Shown here piece after piece: positions 23,505-37,111 of a DNA stretch of 64,000 nt. The notes under the pieces are model-generated. The model saw only the letters and a list, made by a program, of their open reading frames with translations, was not told the origin of the DNA and did not search any database. Position numbers and translations under genes: made by a program. The stretch spans positions 310,001 to 374,000 of the forward strand of contig JAIXMQ010000018.1 in assembly GCA_025716855.1 (NCBI GenBank), written 5' to 3'. Numbering within the stretch: position 1 is the first letter of the stretch; each line of letters begins with the position of its first letter. This stretch comes from Pilaira anomala. Its lineage: Eukaryota; Mucoromycota; Mucoromycetes; Mucorales; Mucoraceae.

Positions 23505-24465
23505 TTTTTGTTATATATGTATATATATATTTTTTTTTGCTTTTGTTGTTTAATAGAAAAATTTTTTTTGAGGAAAAAATTCACGAATAAGTACTATAAA
23601 ACAAAAAGAAGAGAAAGATTGAGATTCACTTCTAACTTTTATATATAGATTCTACGTTACGTTGTTATCTTATATCCACTAAATTAAAAGGAGATCGTCA
23701 AAAACAACAAACAAAATTAAAAGAGAGAGGGAGAGTTTGTTATCTCTTAGGTTCTTTTTTTCTGGTTTTTTAAACCAATTAAGATGTGTATTAAAGTAAA
23801 AGAAAAAAGTGGAAAAAAAGAGATAAAAAGAACAATAAAATAAAAACAAAAAGTTTATATTATTGTTATATAAAAAGGGAGAATCGTTTTGTTCGAATGG
23901 ACAAATAAATTTGATTTCGAACAAAAGGTTAGTTTTTAAAAAAGAAAAAAAAAAGAATCTTTTAAATCAATACATACACGTCATCTACATACAAGTCCGC
24001 AGTTCACCGTCACGACAGTTGTTGCTGGAATGATGTGCTGATTACTGCCTTCCTTCAAATAGGATGTAATTGAATGAAAAAGATATGCATTCAATTATTA
24101 AAGATGTAACATATTACGCTTATTATAAAACTTGATCATTACTAGTACCATCTGTAATTAGATCTCATGTATATAGCTTTAAAAAAAGTTTATTCCTTCT
24201 TTTGTTGAGATTAAAGGATAATGTGTCGATTGAAAACGAAAAAGCTTTCAAATTGGCCGCATCTTTACAAATACTGTTATTACTGCTTACTGCATAATAA
24301 ACTCTGAAATCCTCATACATTAAGAAAATACACTGTATTTTTGAATAACCTTTTTTGACTTGGAACTCAAGTCGTGACTGTGAGTTAAAATTTTGGAATA
24401 AAAAGCAGTTTTTTTTTTTTTTTTAGTTATATTTTGTTCACTTCAAACGTCTTTGTTGATCTATC
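23505..24465. promoter_or_regulatory. Divergent promoter region between RPB1 and ELP1
   Basis: About 960 bp separate the two outward-facing start codons. The sequence is AT-rich with TA runs near 23513-23532 and purine-rich patches near 23715-23850. A poly-T tract ends about 40 bp before the ELP1 start codon. No credible open frame or RNA gene is visible. Confidence 0.5.
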
Positions 24466-27400
24466 ATGCGTAATTTAGAACTATTGGGACATAGTTCCTC
24501 CAAAGTAACCAGCTCTGGAATTGAAGGACGTTCTTTTATTGCAACCGATCCAGAATCCTTAACAGTTTATGTCGCCTTTGAAGACGATAACGGTCAAATT
24601 CGTGTGGCTGCCACTGGCTTGGCTCCCGGTGACCCAAGTGCCTTTGTAGAAATTGCTCGCTGTTCTTCTTCTGCCATTGTAAACTTTACCTTCTTATCTG
24701 ATCTTCAAGTTGCCTGTCTTTGTACTTTCAGTGGTGATATTATGCTTTTTAGTAAGGAACGTTTTGAAGAAGGTGGAGAAGCTGTAAGTTTTGTTGTTGC
24801 TGTATAGAATTGGATTTACTTTATTACATGATATTGATAGTTTTTAATAGATGGAAATTATTGGTTCTGTTGATTCTGGTATTCATGCATTGGCTTGGAG
24901 TCCTGATCAAGATTTAGTAGTTTTAGTTACTGGTAAAATATGAGAAAAAAAAAAATGAAAATGTAAAAATGTTGGTTATTAATATGAGTGATATTAGGAG
25001 AGAAGAAGGTTTTGGAAATGACCCAAGATTTTGATACCATTACAGAGTTTGAACTCCATGTAGAAGATCAAGGCGAAGGTGTGCAACATAGTGTTGGATG
25101 GGGTAGTAAAGAAACACAATTTCATGGATCTGCAGGAAAGGAAGCTGCTCAACAAAAGGTAGATACAAGTAAATTCGGTACTTCAGATGATGACGATTAT
25201 AAACCTCGTGTATCATGGAGAGGAGATGGTACATTTTTTGCCGTATCAGATATTGATCCCAGTAGATCCGCTCGTGTGATTCGTATGTTCAATCGTGAAG
25301 GTACTTTACAGAACACAACAGAACCTGTCGATAAATTAGAACAAGCTTTGGATTGGAGACCATCTGGTAACTTGATTGTATCCAGTCAACGTTTACCTCA
25401 TCGTCACGATATTGTATTTTTTGAGAGAAATGGTTTGAGACATGGTGAATTTACTTTAAGAGAATCTCGCGATATTCATCAAAAAGTATTGGAAGTTTCT
25501 TGGAATGCAGATTCAACTATTCTTGCTATTTGGATCGAATCTGAAGAATCTGGAAAATTGCAAAGAACTGTTCAATTATGGACTACAAAGAATTATCATT
25601 GGTATATGAAGCAACATATTGTTCTCTCTGAAGATAGAGATATTACTGGATTTGCTTGGGATGTTGAAAATGCTTTACTTGCTCATTTATTCACTAGCTC
25701 TGGTGAATATCATAGACTTTTATATACTTGGGAAGTATTTACCAGTACATCCCTTGACGAATCAAACTCTGGTTATGTCGCTGTTGTGGATGGTTCTCAA
25801 TTGCTTTTGACTCCATTCGGATATCAAAATGTTCCTCCTCCCATGAGTGCTTTGAGTGTTACTGCTGACAGCAATATTCAATATGCAACTTTCGGTCCTG
25901 ACCCTGCTGGTTTACAAGTTGCTGTTCTTACTAACCAAAAGATTCAATTATTTGAACTCCCCGTGAAGGGACATGGTGCTGCCACACCTCTCAATCAGCT
26001 CAATTTGCCCAAGATTAATTCATCAAATGAGAGTTATGCAAAGAACCTTATTCGTCATTTATGTTGGATTAATGAAACTCGCTTTATCTTTTGTCAATAT
26101 GACCAAGAATTACAAACCGATATGCTCTGTATTGCCGATTTCACTTCTGGTAACGATATTATTGTTTCCACTTCACCTTTAGATGGAAACGCTGGACGTA
26201 TTTATTTCAACGTTACTACAAAAGATTTGATTGTAGAAGGTACAGACGGTTCAATCTATAAAGTCGAATTGGAAGACGATCAACCTTTGATTAACAAGGT
26301 AGCCCAACTCCCTGATTTCTGTCCTTGGATTGCAACCGCTCGTGTTGGTTTAACTGTTGAAGAAAGCGAGTTTGCTATTGTTGGTTTAACTGATCGTAGT
26401 AAATTATATGTGAATGATAAACTTATTTCGTCTGAGGCCACTTCATTCTTCTTGCGTGGTACTTGGCTAGTATTCTCTACCACAAGTCATTCTGCCAGAT
26501 TCTTGTCTTTGGATAGTTTCACGCTTGAAAATTTAAAGCTTTCTGATGAAGCTAGTGATGCTTATGATGAAACTTCTAGACGACTTGAACGTGGATCTAA
26601 AATTGTCATGGCCACTCAACACAAGCCTTCTCTTATTCTTCAAATGCCTCGTGGTAACCTCGAGACCATCAGTCCTCGTGCCTTTGTTCTCGCTACCATT
26701 AGAGAAGACTTGAAAGCTCTTAACTTCCGTTCTGCATTTATTGCCTGTAGAAAGAACAGAATTGATTTAAATATTCTTTATGATGAAAACCCTGCAAGAT
26801 TTGTTGAACATATTCGTACATTCATTGAACAAGTTCCTGAGGTAGACTATCTCAATCTATTCTTATCAAATCTTAGAAACGAAGATACTTTGGTTACCAT
26901 GTATCGTCGTGGTGGACGTACCGCCGATCAATTGACTGCTGCACCAGGTGTTGAAAATAAGGTGAACAATATTTGTGAGGCAGTTAGAAACGTTCTTATA
27001 GAATTGGGTCGTGAACATTATATTCAATCGATTCTTTCTACCTATGTCCGAAGCTCTCCTCCTGATATTGAATCTGCTATGGCTCTTTTATCAGAACTTC
27101 GTGAAACGAATATGACTGCTGCAGAAGAAGCATTGAAATATACCATTTTCTTATGCAAGGCTGATCTTCTTTATAATGTTGCTTTGGGTATGTATAACTT
27201 CCCTCTTGTTCTTATGGTAGCTCAACAAGCTCAGATGGATCCAAAGGAATATCTTCCTTTCTTACAAGAGCTTAAAAACTTCGAAAAATATTACCAACGT
27301 TATAAGATTGACGATCATTTGAAACGTTATGAAAAGGCTATTAAGAATTTGAGTTTAGCTGGTGATAAGCACTTTGATGAATTACTCCAATACATGCAAG

Positions 27401-28592
27401 CTCATGATCTTTATCTTATCGCTATTGAAGAGTATGCTCATAAGAAACAACAAAAGTTGGCCATCTTGAATGTCTACGGTGATCACTTGGCTTTCAGAAA
27501 CAGTTTCGAGGAAGCCGGTATTATTTATGCAATGGCTGGTAACCTTTCTTCTGCTTTGGATTCTTATCGCTCTGCTGGTTGTTGGAGAGAATCTTTCTCA
27601 ATCGCCAAACAATTGAAATACACTGATGAAGAACTTCATGCTTTGGCTTATGATATGATTGAATACTTGAAGGATAAACGTCGTTTCCAAGAAGCTGCTG
27701 TGATTGCCAATGATTATGCTAAGGATGTTGAAGAAGTTGTTGACTGTCTCTTAAAGGGTAGTCTCTGGAAGGAAGCTGAACGTATCTCATACACTCATGA
27801 TCGTTCTGATCTTATTGAAACTCATGTTAAGCCTGGACTTGTTGAAGGTTATACTCAAATGGAAGATGATTTGGACGAGATGATGGCTCAATTCCATAAG
27901 CAAACCGCTCGTCTTGTTGAACTTCGTACTCGTAAACCTGAACAAAATGTAGATAATCCAATGGCAAACGATGAGTCTTTGGATAATATTGATATGTTCT
28001 CTGATACCACATCTATGTACAGTCAATTTACTAGATATACAAATGCTTCTTCTAGAGTGTCTTCAGTTTCTTCTCAAGGTTCTGCAAAGACTAGAAAGAC
28101 CTCTAAGCTTAGAAAGAAGGAGGAACGTAAAAGAGCTCGTGGAAAGAAGGGAACTGTGTTCGAAGAAGAATACATTGTTAACTCTCTTAAAAAGTTATAC
28201 GAAAAGGCCAGTAATTTACAAAGTAAGTTAAATATATTTGTGAAGAGATTTCAGTCCTAAAATTTTATTTGTTTATTAGGTGATTTTGGTAACTTAATCC
28301 GTGCACTTGTTCCATTTGAATATGTCGAGGAGGCAAGAGCTATTCAAGAAAAGTTCAAGAATTTCCTCAAAGAATTAGAAGCTGAAATTCCCGTTATTTT
28401 TGTTCCATTACAATTGACTATCAGTTTGGTAAGTTTAGGCTTATATTTAGATTTGAAATATAAATGAGTTTAACCTTTCCTCTTTTCAAATAGTATGCCA
28501 CACTAGAAGAATTTGAAGAAGCAAAGAATAACCCCAAAATTATCGAGAAGCCTGTAATGGCCAAGGTTGATTGGGAATTACAAATCTTGTAA
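24466..28592 (+). CDS. ELP1: Elongator complex subunit 1 (IKI3/IKAP)
   Basis: Scaffold subunit of Elongator, which modifies the wobble uridine of tRNAs. Five exons (24466-24783, 24851-24932, 24998-28222, 28280-28428, 28494-28592) keep frame and encode about 1,290 residues, the usual length. The N-terminal half is a pair of WD40 propellers (for example GIHALAWSPDQD, VSWRGDGTFFAVS, LDWRPSGNLI). The C-terminal half is a TPR-like helical repeat region ending with the dimerisation segment. A basic stretch (about residues 1180-1200, RKTSKLRKKEERKRARGKK) corresponds to the tRNA-binding/NLS-like motif of the family. The start is the first methionine of the conserved MRNLELL opening. Identification is certain. 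Confidence 0.96.
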
Positions 28593-29675
28593 AAAAAATG
28601 TATAACCAATTGTTTTTTTTTTTGTTTAATGTACAAAATAATTTTGAAAATAAAAAGTACACACACATGTAATTATTAAACGCAAATCAATGTCTTATGT
28701 CTCAAAATGCGATTAGAACTTATTACATATTTAATATAAACAACTGAAAACGGTAATTGAAAGCTTTGGTAGAAGTCAATCATAATATGTAATCGATGAT
28801 TCTAAATAAAATGTCAATTATTAATTCGAATCAGGGATGAAAGTTTACTATTTACTTGATGTATTGCATTAGCGAAGTAAAAAATAGGAGAATCTGTTTA
28901 ATAAGTCTGTAGAGGAACAACTTAAAATAGGGAGAGCGAAAAAAAGATAAAATAAGGTTTTGATATACATTTTAGACAGTGCATTATAAGCTTTCCACGC
29001 CATATTCAGGGCCTAGAAACAATGAAAGAAGTAAACAATAACCTCGCAATCAAATAAGGAGGAAATACGTGAAATAATGATTGAGATTTGGCTCAGCTCT
29101 AAAGAAAATAAAGCAAATATTGTTAATCTACATGGTGGGAGCAAATGTAAACTGAATAGTTTTAAAAATTAGGTTAGGATTACATACTATACATATCGTC
29201 ATTAAAAGCCAATGTTTAAATGAATATACACATAATGTAGACCGCTTATGACCATTAATAGTTATATATTTGTCACCGAGTTTTGATGTTGATAGAATCA
29301 TGTTTATTTTTCATTCACATTAAACATGTTACACTAATCCAAAGACATTGGTGTAACCATTCTTATTGAGTTTAATGAACGCAAATAGTGCAAAAATAAG
29401 TCTGGTAAACGTGGAGAGAGGTCATGTGCTTTATGTGCTCCGCGCGAGCGAGAGAGGAAGACAAAAAGGAAAAGGCTACAGCAGCACTAAAGTTTTGCTG
29501 CACCGGCGCTTGTTTGTTTTTATAAAACAAAAAGAGGCTCCTTTTTTTTTATAATATTTCATAACTCTCTTTCCTTTTTTCCTTCTATTCTATTGTTTAA
29601 CATTTCTTATTTGAAAGAAATAGAAATAAAATATACAAAAATAATTAAAGTTTTTTTCTTTAAACTTTTGTCATT
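28593..29675. other. Intergenic region between ELP1 and VPS8
   Basis: About 1.08 kb, AT-rich. It includes the ELP1 3' end, unique-looking sequence, and a short GC-richer patch near 29440-29515 (CCGCGCGAGCGAGAG, GCAGCA/TGCTGC dyad) that probably belongs to the VPS8 promoter. No supported gene or RNA. Confidence 0.5.
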
Positions 29676-32600
29676 ATGAATCCAAGTGATGATAAAAAGA
29701 AACTTAATCTGGGTGTTCCTGAAATGCAACCCAGTCTTAGCACCAACACGATGAAATTTCGTAGAGATTATGATGCTTTATTAAAAGAAGTGCTCGAAGA
29801 AAGCTCAGAAGACGAAGAAGAGTTGTTAAATCATATTGATATCGACCTCAATGCCGCGACCGCTGAATTACCTGAAGATTTAAGAGCTGCTCTGGAGGAT
29901 CGGTCACTTGCAGATAAATACTTGGCCAACCTAAAAACCTTCATGAGTCACAGAAGATCTCATTCCATTAGTTCAGACTATTCCATGTAAGATTAATAGC
30001 GAATATATTGTACAAATATGCTCAGGACTCATTTATTTATTTTTGTATAGACCTAATACTCCCCTTCAATCCTCCTTCTCAAACCAACCATTATTGTCCC
30101 CAAAACCTTTTGATCGCATTCAACCCGATCCTCTCTCGAAAGTACTAGATGCTGTTCCTTATCACACCCGCTTAATTAACGGTGTTCCTTCACTTACGTT
30201 ATTAGAACAAAAGTTTCACGCACTTCGAATTCCTGAGTTGGACTTACCGTCAGTATCAGATACAGTTATTCAGACAAGACTCGATGGATTAAATAAAATT
30301 AAAGACGATTTGCATATTCATTTAAATGGTGGACCTCTTGTCAATAGCATGACTCAGAATAATATCGGTGAAAAGAAGAAACAGAAAGTATTGAATTTAT
30401 TGGATGATATCGCGAAAGAAATTGGTTTATATGAAGAATTTGTAAAGAAAGGTAACGTACTACCGTCCTTCTTTCCCCAATCTCCCCTCCCTTTTTTTTT
30501 TTTACATTACACTCAAAGTGATAATTTGTTGTAGAAAACTACCTTAGCCTTGAAAGTATTTTGAACGAATCGGATAACTCTGATTGTGAAGAATTTTCTG
30601 ATACATTTGATGCAGATTCTAGTTTACTTCATTTTGTAAGAAAATATAAATACGTATATGTAATGATATTACTATGTCTATATTAAACTCTACAATATAG
30701 GACTCTTCTTCTGAAATATCGAAAACTTCACCTGGAACACCTTCATTTTCATCATCCACGCCACCTCGTAGACCTCAATTATCTGCATTAGCATCGCCAG
30801 TAAGTAGCTATAGTTTAAGGCAACGATTAGAATCATCTACGGGAGATGATTCTGCTTCTCAAAACTCCTCCTCGGATTTCGAAAGATCCATGTTTATCAA
30901 TACAGATAACACAAAGGATAATGTTGAGCCCTGGGAAGCATTTAAATGGACACCACTTATCAAAGTTTCTGATCAATTATATTCCTCTGCAATTAAGCAA
31001 GAAAGTGGATTAATTTCAGTTATGGCAGTTAGCGGTGTTATTGCTATTGGAACAACTCGTAGTCTAATCTTTGTTTATGATTATTCGCAAAATTTAAAAT
31101 GCATTCTCGGTGATAGTACACGTGGTAAGGCCCTCTATTTTTACTACAATTAAAAAAACAGAGAGAAACCAAATAGACTAATACAAAAAGAAAAGCAATT
31201 GAATTAGGATCAGTTACTTCTTTAGCTATTTCTGCAGATCACACAACAATTGCATGTGGACATTCTCAAGGTTATATTGTTGTATGGGATATTCGTAAAC
31301 CTGCTGCTCCTATACGTACAATTAATCCTATTTCAGTAAATCAAGTTATTGGTACATTATCGAACCCTCAACAAAGCGTAAATAGGACGGAAGGGCATGT
31401 CAAAGGTACTTCGGTTTTACATATCGGTTTTGTAGGTGTAAAAAAATCAGATATTGTATCTGCTAATGATCAAGGTATGGCCTTTTATCATTCGCTCTAC
31501 AAAATTATTGTTGTCAACGGTGTATCCACCACTCGTATTCTTGGAAGATATCAAAATCTATCTCTTATTCCTGAAATCCAGCGAGCTCAAAGTGTGGCTG
31601 CTAACGCTAGATTAAGGCTTCAATTACCATCCATTATACCTAAACCAAGAAGACCAAATACTGTATTTGCTATGCAGCCTTTACCTTTGGGACAAATACC
31701 CCATCCAACTGAAAACTTTGGCCTTGTTGCGTTATTAACGCCATACAAGGTTAGTATATAAAACCCTGTTTTTTTTTAGAAGACTTATCTTTTATGGTTA
31801 TTAGATGATCATTGTCGGAATCAAACCAACGCCACAAACTCTTTACAAGTTTTTAAAGCCAAAAGTATCAAAACATCCGGATCATAAACTAGATGCAGAT
31901 GATGATATATCCAAAGCCAACATAGAGCCTTTATCAGGCTGTTTAGCGTGGTTACCAGTAATTAAGCTAGGACCTAACAATACCAAAGACCAAAATTTAC
32001 CCTCTAATCCTATGCTTGCATTTGCCTGGGGAAATCATCTTTTTATCCTTCGCGTAAGTGTTGATAGCAATGATACACCCAAGGTAGCTGTGAATGGCCG
32101 AACCAGAGTAACCACACCTCCTCCTCCCAAGTCAAGCAAAAAGGGTCTTAATTTGGAATTTGTTAAAATTGGTGAATGGAAATGCAAAGATGCTATTGTC
32201 GGTATTCAATGGATTAATAGACAGGTAAATAGTGTGCTTAAATCAAATGATACCATAAATTGACACTTTTTTACTGTTTAGATCCTTGTGTTATTTACAC
32301 CTAACGAAGAGATGATTCTCTTCGATCCAAAAAATATGGTAGAAACGCAACATACCAGTATTCGAAACAAGCAATTGGTTTATCATGACTGGTTTAATAC
32401 ACCTTTAAAAGATCTTGTGGTGGATGCAGCAAATCAAACGGTTAATTCTCCAGAGAATTCAACCATTCTCAAGTCAGTTGAAATGGCTTATTTTGGTTCT
32501 ATCAAAAGTTACAAAGGAAAACTGTTCTTATTAGGTATCAATCAAATTTATGTTGGTACATTGTTATCTTGGTCGGATCGTATTTTAGCCCTGGTACATG

Positions 32601-35600
32601 CTGGTGATTTTCTTGAAAGTATAGAATTAGCTACATCGTTTTATAATGGTATTGGTATTCAAACAGTTATTGGATTACCAGAAGAAGAATTGGCTAGAAA
32701 AAACCTGGTTGGAGAAAAACTGATGGAGTTATTAAGTGCTTCATTAAACTATGCATTTTCATCTAAAAGAACCTATGACGGTATGGCAAATGAAGTAAGT
32801 GGAGGAGAAACTGTGCTGTTCCATGATTTAGCTCAAGGATGTGTAGAAGCATGTCTCAGTATGAATAATACTGAATTCTTATTTGATACGGTATATGAAA
32901 GATTTGCAGAGAACAATGTAAAAGGTGTCTTTTTGGAAGTTCTTGAACCTTGTATTGTTGAAGATCGTGTACCTGATGTACCTCCTTCTATTATGAAAAA
33001 TTTGGTAGATCATTACAGTAAAAAGAGATTATTGGATGAACTGGAACAAGTTATTTGGCATGTCAACCCAAGAAATTTGGATATTGATCAAATTGTTAGT
33101 ATGTGTCATCGTGAAGGCATGTATGAAGCTATGATGTATGTGTGGAATAAAAGCATGCATGATTATGTCAGTCCGGTGGTAGAAATGCTTAAAGTAATTC
33201 GATCTGTACTTCGTAGTGAAAGCGTAAGTGATAGTCAACATAATATACATGCACGTCAAAATGCAGAAAAATTATTTGATTATTTGAAACTGATTCTTAC
33301 TGGAAAATCATTCCCTGAAGGGTCCACTGTCTTGGCCTCTGATGAAGCAAGTGATGCTCGTAGTGCTGTATATTCATTTGTATTTTCTGGTCGTTGTGTC
33401 GTTTGGCCTCCTGTTGGTGGTAAATTAGTATTGACAGCGGATGATGAAGATGGAGTTTCTGAGCCCACATATCCTTACTTGCGACTATTGCTTCGATTTA
33501 GTACAAAGAAATTGTTGGAAGCTCTTGAAGTTGCATTTGAAGATCCCTGGTTAAATGGTGGCGAAGATATCTTGAGCTCAAAGTTCGAAGATGAAGTACC
33601 TGGTAAAGTTATTTCCAGACAAATTATTGTCAATACTTTATTGGATGTCATGGGTGGTGGCTTAACTGGAAATGGTTTACCATTACCACCCCCAAGACCT
33701 AAGCAATCTATATCAGCATCAACAGTGACATCATATAGTACAAATCGACCGAATTTACATATAAATGTACCCTCCTCGTCAATAGGTAGTGAGCATATGC
33801 CTTCAGCTTATGATTATGTTTCCAATGAAAATATTATTTTACTGTACATGTTCATTGCATCGAATCTTCATATGTATACCACCTTTATTTTACTACCACC
33901 AAAGACTTTAAACAAAGTGCTTGTTCGATTAGCTGAGGATCATGATCCAGATACACGTATTGAGCGTGAAAAAGCTGTTCAAAACCTTTTAACGGTGTAT
34001 ACACCTACTAATGAAGAATATATTGTTAAATTGTACGAAGATGCTGGATTTTGGAAAGTATTGGAAGAAGTCTATCGTCGTGATAAAAAATATGGTAAGC
34101 TTGTGGAAGCATACCTTAAAGATGATGATCGTCGTGAAATGGTGTTTGAGTGCGTACAAAAGCTATTAAGTTCCAATGAATTAAATGATAGACAAAAGAG
34201 CGAAGTCAAGCGTGTCTTCATGATTCGAATTTCTCAATTTGTAGAAATCGATGGGCAAAAAGCTGCTTCTATTGTAGAAAATTTTGTAGGTGCTGATCAC
34301 GCTGATGCTATTCGTCGGCTTGAAGAAGATCAAGAATTTGATGATGATGAGCATCATGTTACAGCTGATAAACGGCTGTTTTCTTATTTGAGAGGTCTTT
34401 TAGAACCGTATGAAGAGGAAACTGAAGGTAGAGAAGTAGATCAAGTACAGCAAGGCTTAATTAGAGAAACGCATATACCTCATGTTGATGGTGCGATTCA
34501 GGAACGTTATATTGAACTCATGTGTCGATTTGATCCCTCTGGCGTATTTAATTATTTCAATACCAAGCTAAACGATACTATCTCATTAGATAAAGTAAAG
34601 GAAAGTTGTGAAAAATATGGTGTTATTGATGCAGTAGTTTGGATAATGGAAAAGAGTGGAGATACGCAAGGAGCACTTGAAAAAATGTTAGAAGTTGCCA
34701 AAGATAAAAATGCTACTATTCTTCATATCTTGAAAGAACATCAGGCGTCTGTTTTTAATTGGACATTTGAAGAACAAAGTACCATTAATAGCTGTTTGAT
34801 AGGTCTGAGTGGGGTTTTGCGTGTAGGAACCAGATTATGTCAAAGTAGTAGTGGATCAAGTGTAACAACCTACCAAATCACAGACTTGGAAGATGAAGAT
34901 AATTTACCAGAATTAAGTCGAGAAGGTAGTTCTATGGGTGATGAATCTCATGAAGAAGAAGAAGTAGTTCAAAATGACCAAGTAGAAACTTTATGGTTTA
35001 GACTTTTGGATGCATATGTCGAAGGCTCTATCGAAATGTATAATGTATTGGGTAATCAGCCGGAGAAAAATACTATAGCACCATCTGAAATTTACCAACG
35101 TATTATTGCAAAATTCAAATCCTTTGTGCAATCTATTTTGACTTCACTATTACTATCTACCTCACCACAAGTGTCTCTTCCAAGATTATTACTAAGATTG
35201 ATACATTCTCAAGCACGCGGCGAAACCACTTTTGCTGATTTCAGAGGTATATTCTTAAGTATGCTTGATACCTATCGATATGAGGGGAAACTATTAGAAA
35301 TGACAAACAGTCTATTTGATCGTGACTTGTATGGAAGTTTAGAAGATTTAGTTAACAAGAGATCTAAAGGATGGCGACCAAGACGAGCAATATGTGAAAT
35401 TTGTGGGACAAATGTCTTGGATCTTTCTTTATTGCAACCTCCTTTGGCTTGGGGGTTTGAAAGTGATAACGAAGAACAAGATGTTATAGAAGAAGCCAAA
35501 CCTAGCGTACAAAAGAGATATATTGTATTTGATTGTGATCACGGATTCCATACTGAATGTTTGGAACGTCAACTTGGATCAAAACAAGAATGTTTAATTT

Positions 35601-35716
35601 GCCAATATGGTAATCCTCAAGCACAAGCTATTGTAGAACCTCTTCCGATTCCTGCAACACCATCCGAGGATCCAGGGCCTAAACCTAGCAGTAAAGGCAA
35701 AGAAAAAGCAACCTGA
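29676..35716 (+). CDS. VPS8: Vacuolar protein sorting 8 (CORVET complex subunit)
   Basis: CORVET-specific subunit that tethers early endosomes in concert with Rab5. Seven exons (29676-29986, 30051-30451, 30535-30635, 30701-31124, 31208-31749, 31805-32224, 32282-35716) keep frame and give about 1,877 residues. The N-terminal ~450 residues are Ser-rich and probably disordered. A WD40-like propeller follows (IAIGTTRSLIFVYDY, ACGHSQGYIVVWDI). Then comes the VPS8 core (LSWSDRILALVHAGDFLESI) and a long helical solenoid. A C-terminal RING-like finger has CEICGTNV, DCDHGFHTECLE and CLICQYG. It is longer than yeast Vps8 mainly through the N-terminal extension. The family call is strong; the exon 4/5 junction is the least certain. 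Confidence 0.93.
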
Positions 35717-35984
35717 TTAATTTAATACCCCTCCCCTTATATTTTGTTTCTTTCATCTTTTCTTTATTAACATATAAATATTTAAAATACAATTTAAATT
35801 ATGTAACTTAAATTATGTAACTTAAATACTCTGGCTTTCATTACCATATTTTTCTTTCCGTAAACCATATAACAATTAAACCTGAGAGCTATTATTAAAC
35901 ATCACCCACATGGAATTTTTAATACAGGAAATTTCATCACCAAGTTTTTTAAAGAAAACGAGTCCTTTTTAAACTACTATTACA
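35717..35984. other. VPS8 3' flank
   Basis: Short AT-rich 3' flank with a repeated TTAAATTATGTAACT unit (about 35796-35823). Nothing else is recognised before the fold-back repeat begins. Confidence 0.4.
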
Positions 35985-36660
35985 TTGCGGTAACAAAGCG
36001 CTACGTTACGCTATGTCTTTACTGACCTTAATTGGTCTTTTTGATAAAGAAAGACGAGATATTGTAGAAATGATTTTTTTGTTGTAGCGAAAAAAAATTG
36101 AGCCAACCAAATCATCGAAAAAAGTGGAAAAACTACATTTTTAGCCAGAAATCATCCATCCCTGATATTTGGATTTTTCAAAATCAGAAATGTGTATGTA
36201 TCTTTACATTGAAATGCTATTGAAGCCTGGCTTTGAGTGATACATGTAGAATTTTACGCTCTTTTCAATGTTATAAAAATCAGAGTAAAATAATAATAAA
36301 GATTAATAGCTATTGCAAAAAACTCAAATTACGGTTTTTTGCAATAGCTATTAATCTTTATTATGTATTATTTTGCTCTGATTTTTATAACATTAAAAAG
36401 AGCGTCAAATTTTACATTAGAGAACATTCAAAATCTAAGCTTCAAAACGTTTTTAATATCCACATTTATAATTCTTGAAGAAATCCAAAGGCCAGGATTG
36501 ACTGATTTTGGCCCAAAAATGTAGTTTTTTTCACTTTTTTAGATTGGCCGAGATTTTCCACTATAAAAAAAAACTGGCTAGAAAGTATCACAAAAAAACT
36601 AATTGAGGTCTGTAAACACATAGCGTAACGTAGGGGCTTTGCTAAAGTAATAAAATGGTA
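35985..36660. repeat. Near-palindromic (fold-back) dispersed repeat, MITE-like
   Basis: Two oppositely oriented copies of the dispersed repeat meet near position 36326 and form a ~675-bp imperfect palindrome. The outer ends match as CTACGTTACGCTATG. The core, about 36270-36391, is a near-perfect hairpin of about 55-bp arms (GTTATAAAAATCAGAG ... CTCTGATTTTTATAAC) with a loop of about 12 nt. Both halves resemble the arms at 6630-6935 and 9258-9502. No coding capacity is seen, consistent with a non-autonomous element. Confidence 0.85.
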
Positions 36661-37111
36661 GCTTCAAAAGGCTATTTTTTATATACAAGAAGAACTAGGT
36701 GATTTAGGGGGGAGAGAAATGCGTGGGCGATGTTTAATTTTTACCCTTTTTTAAAAAAGGAAAAGATCAAGTAAGTTTATGCGTGTTTCAGATATAATCA
36801 TCCTGTTTTTTGTTAATTAAAGGGGTGTGAGTATGGGATGGTTGAGCGTAAACATTCAACTTTATTCTTTTTTAAAGTTGGTCCAGACTGAAATTTTTAT
36901 TTAATGCTGAGAGCCAATATAAACAAAAAGCAAAAAATAAAAAAAGTTCACATGCTATTGACATCATGAATAAAGCATATTGGCTAAAATCTACTCTCAC
37001 ACTTGTAAATAGATTATAACATAATCAAAAAAACTATAATGTCAAAAATATATAAACCAGCCATACTTTTTTTTTTTCATGTTTTCCTTTTTTTTTTTTT
37101 TTTTCTCTCTA
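36661..37111. other. Region between fold-back repeat and small coiled-coil gene
   Basis: AT-rich. The first ~90 bp (GGTAGCTTCAAAAGG, TAGGTGAT, GCGATGTTTAAT) resemble the sequence upstream of the AIG1-type gene (GGTAGTTCAAAAGG at 6946-6959, TAGGTGAT at 6993-7000, GCGACATTTAAT near 7033-7044), so the repeat homology extends towards both genes. An AGCCAATAT / ATATTGGCT dyad lies near 36910-36985. Confidence 0.45.
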
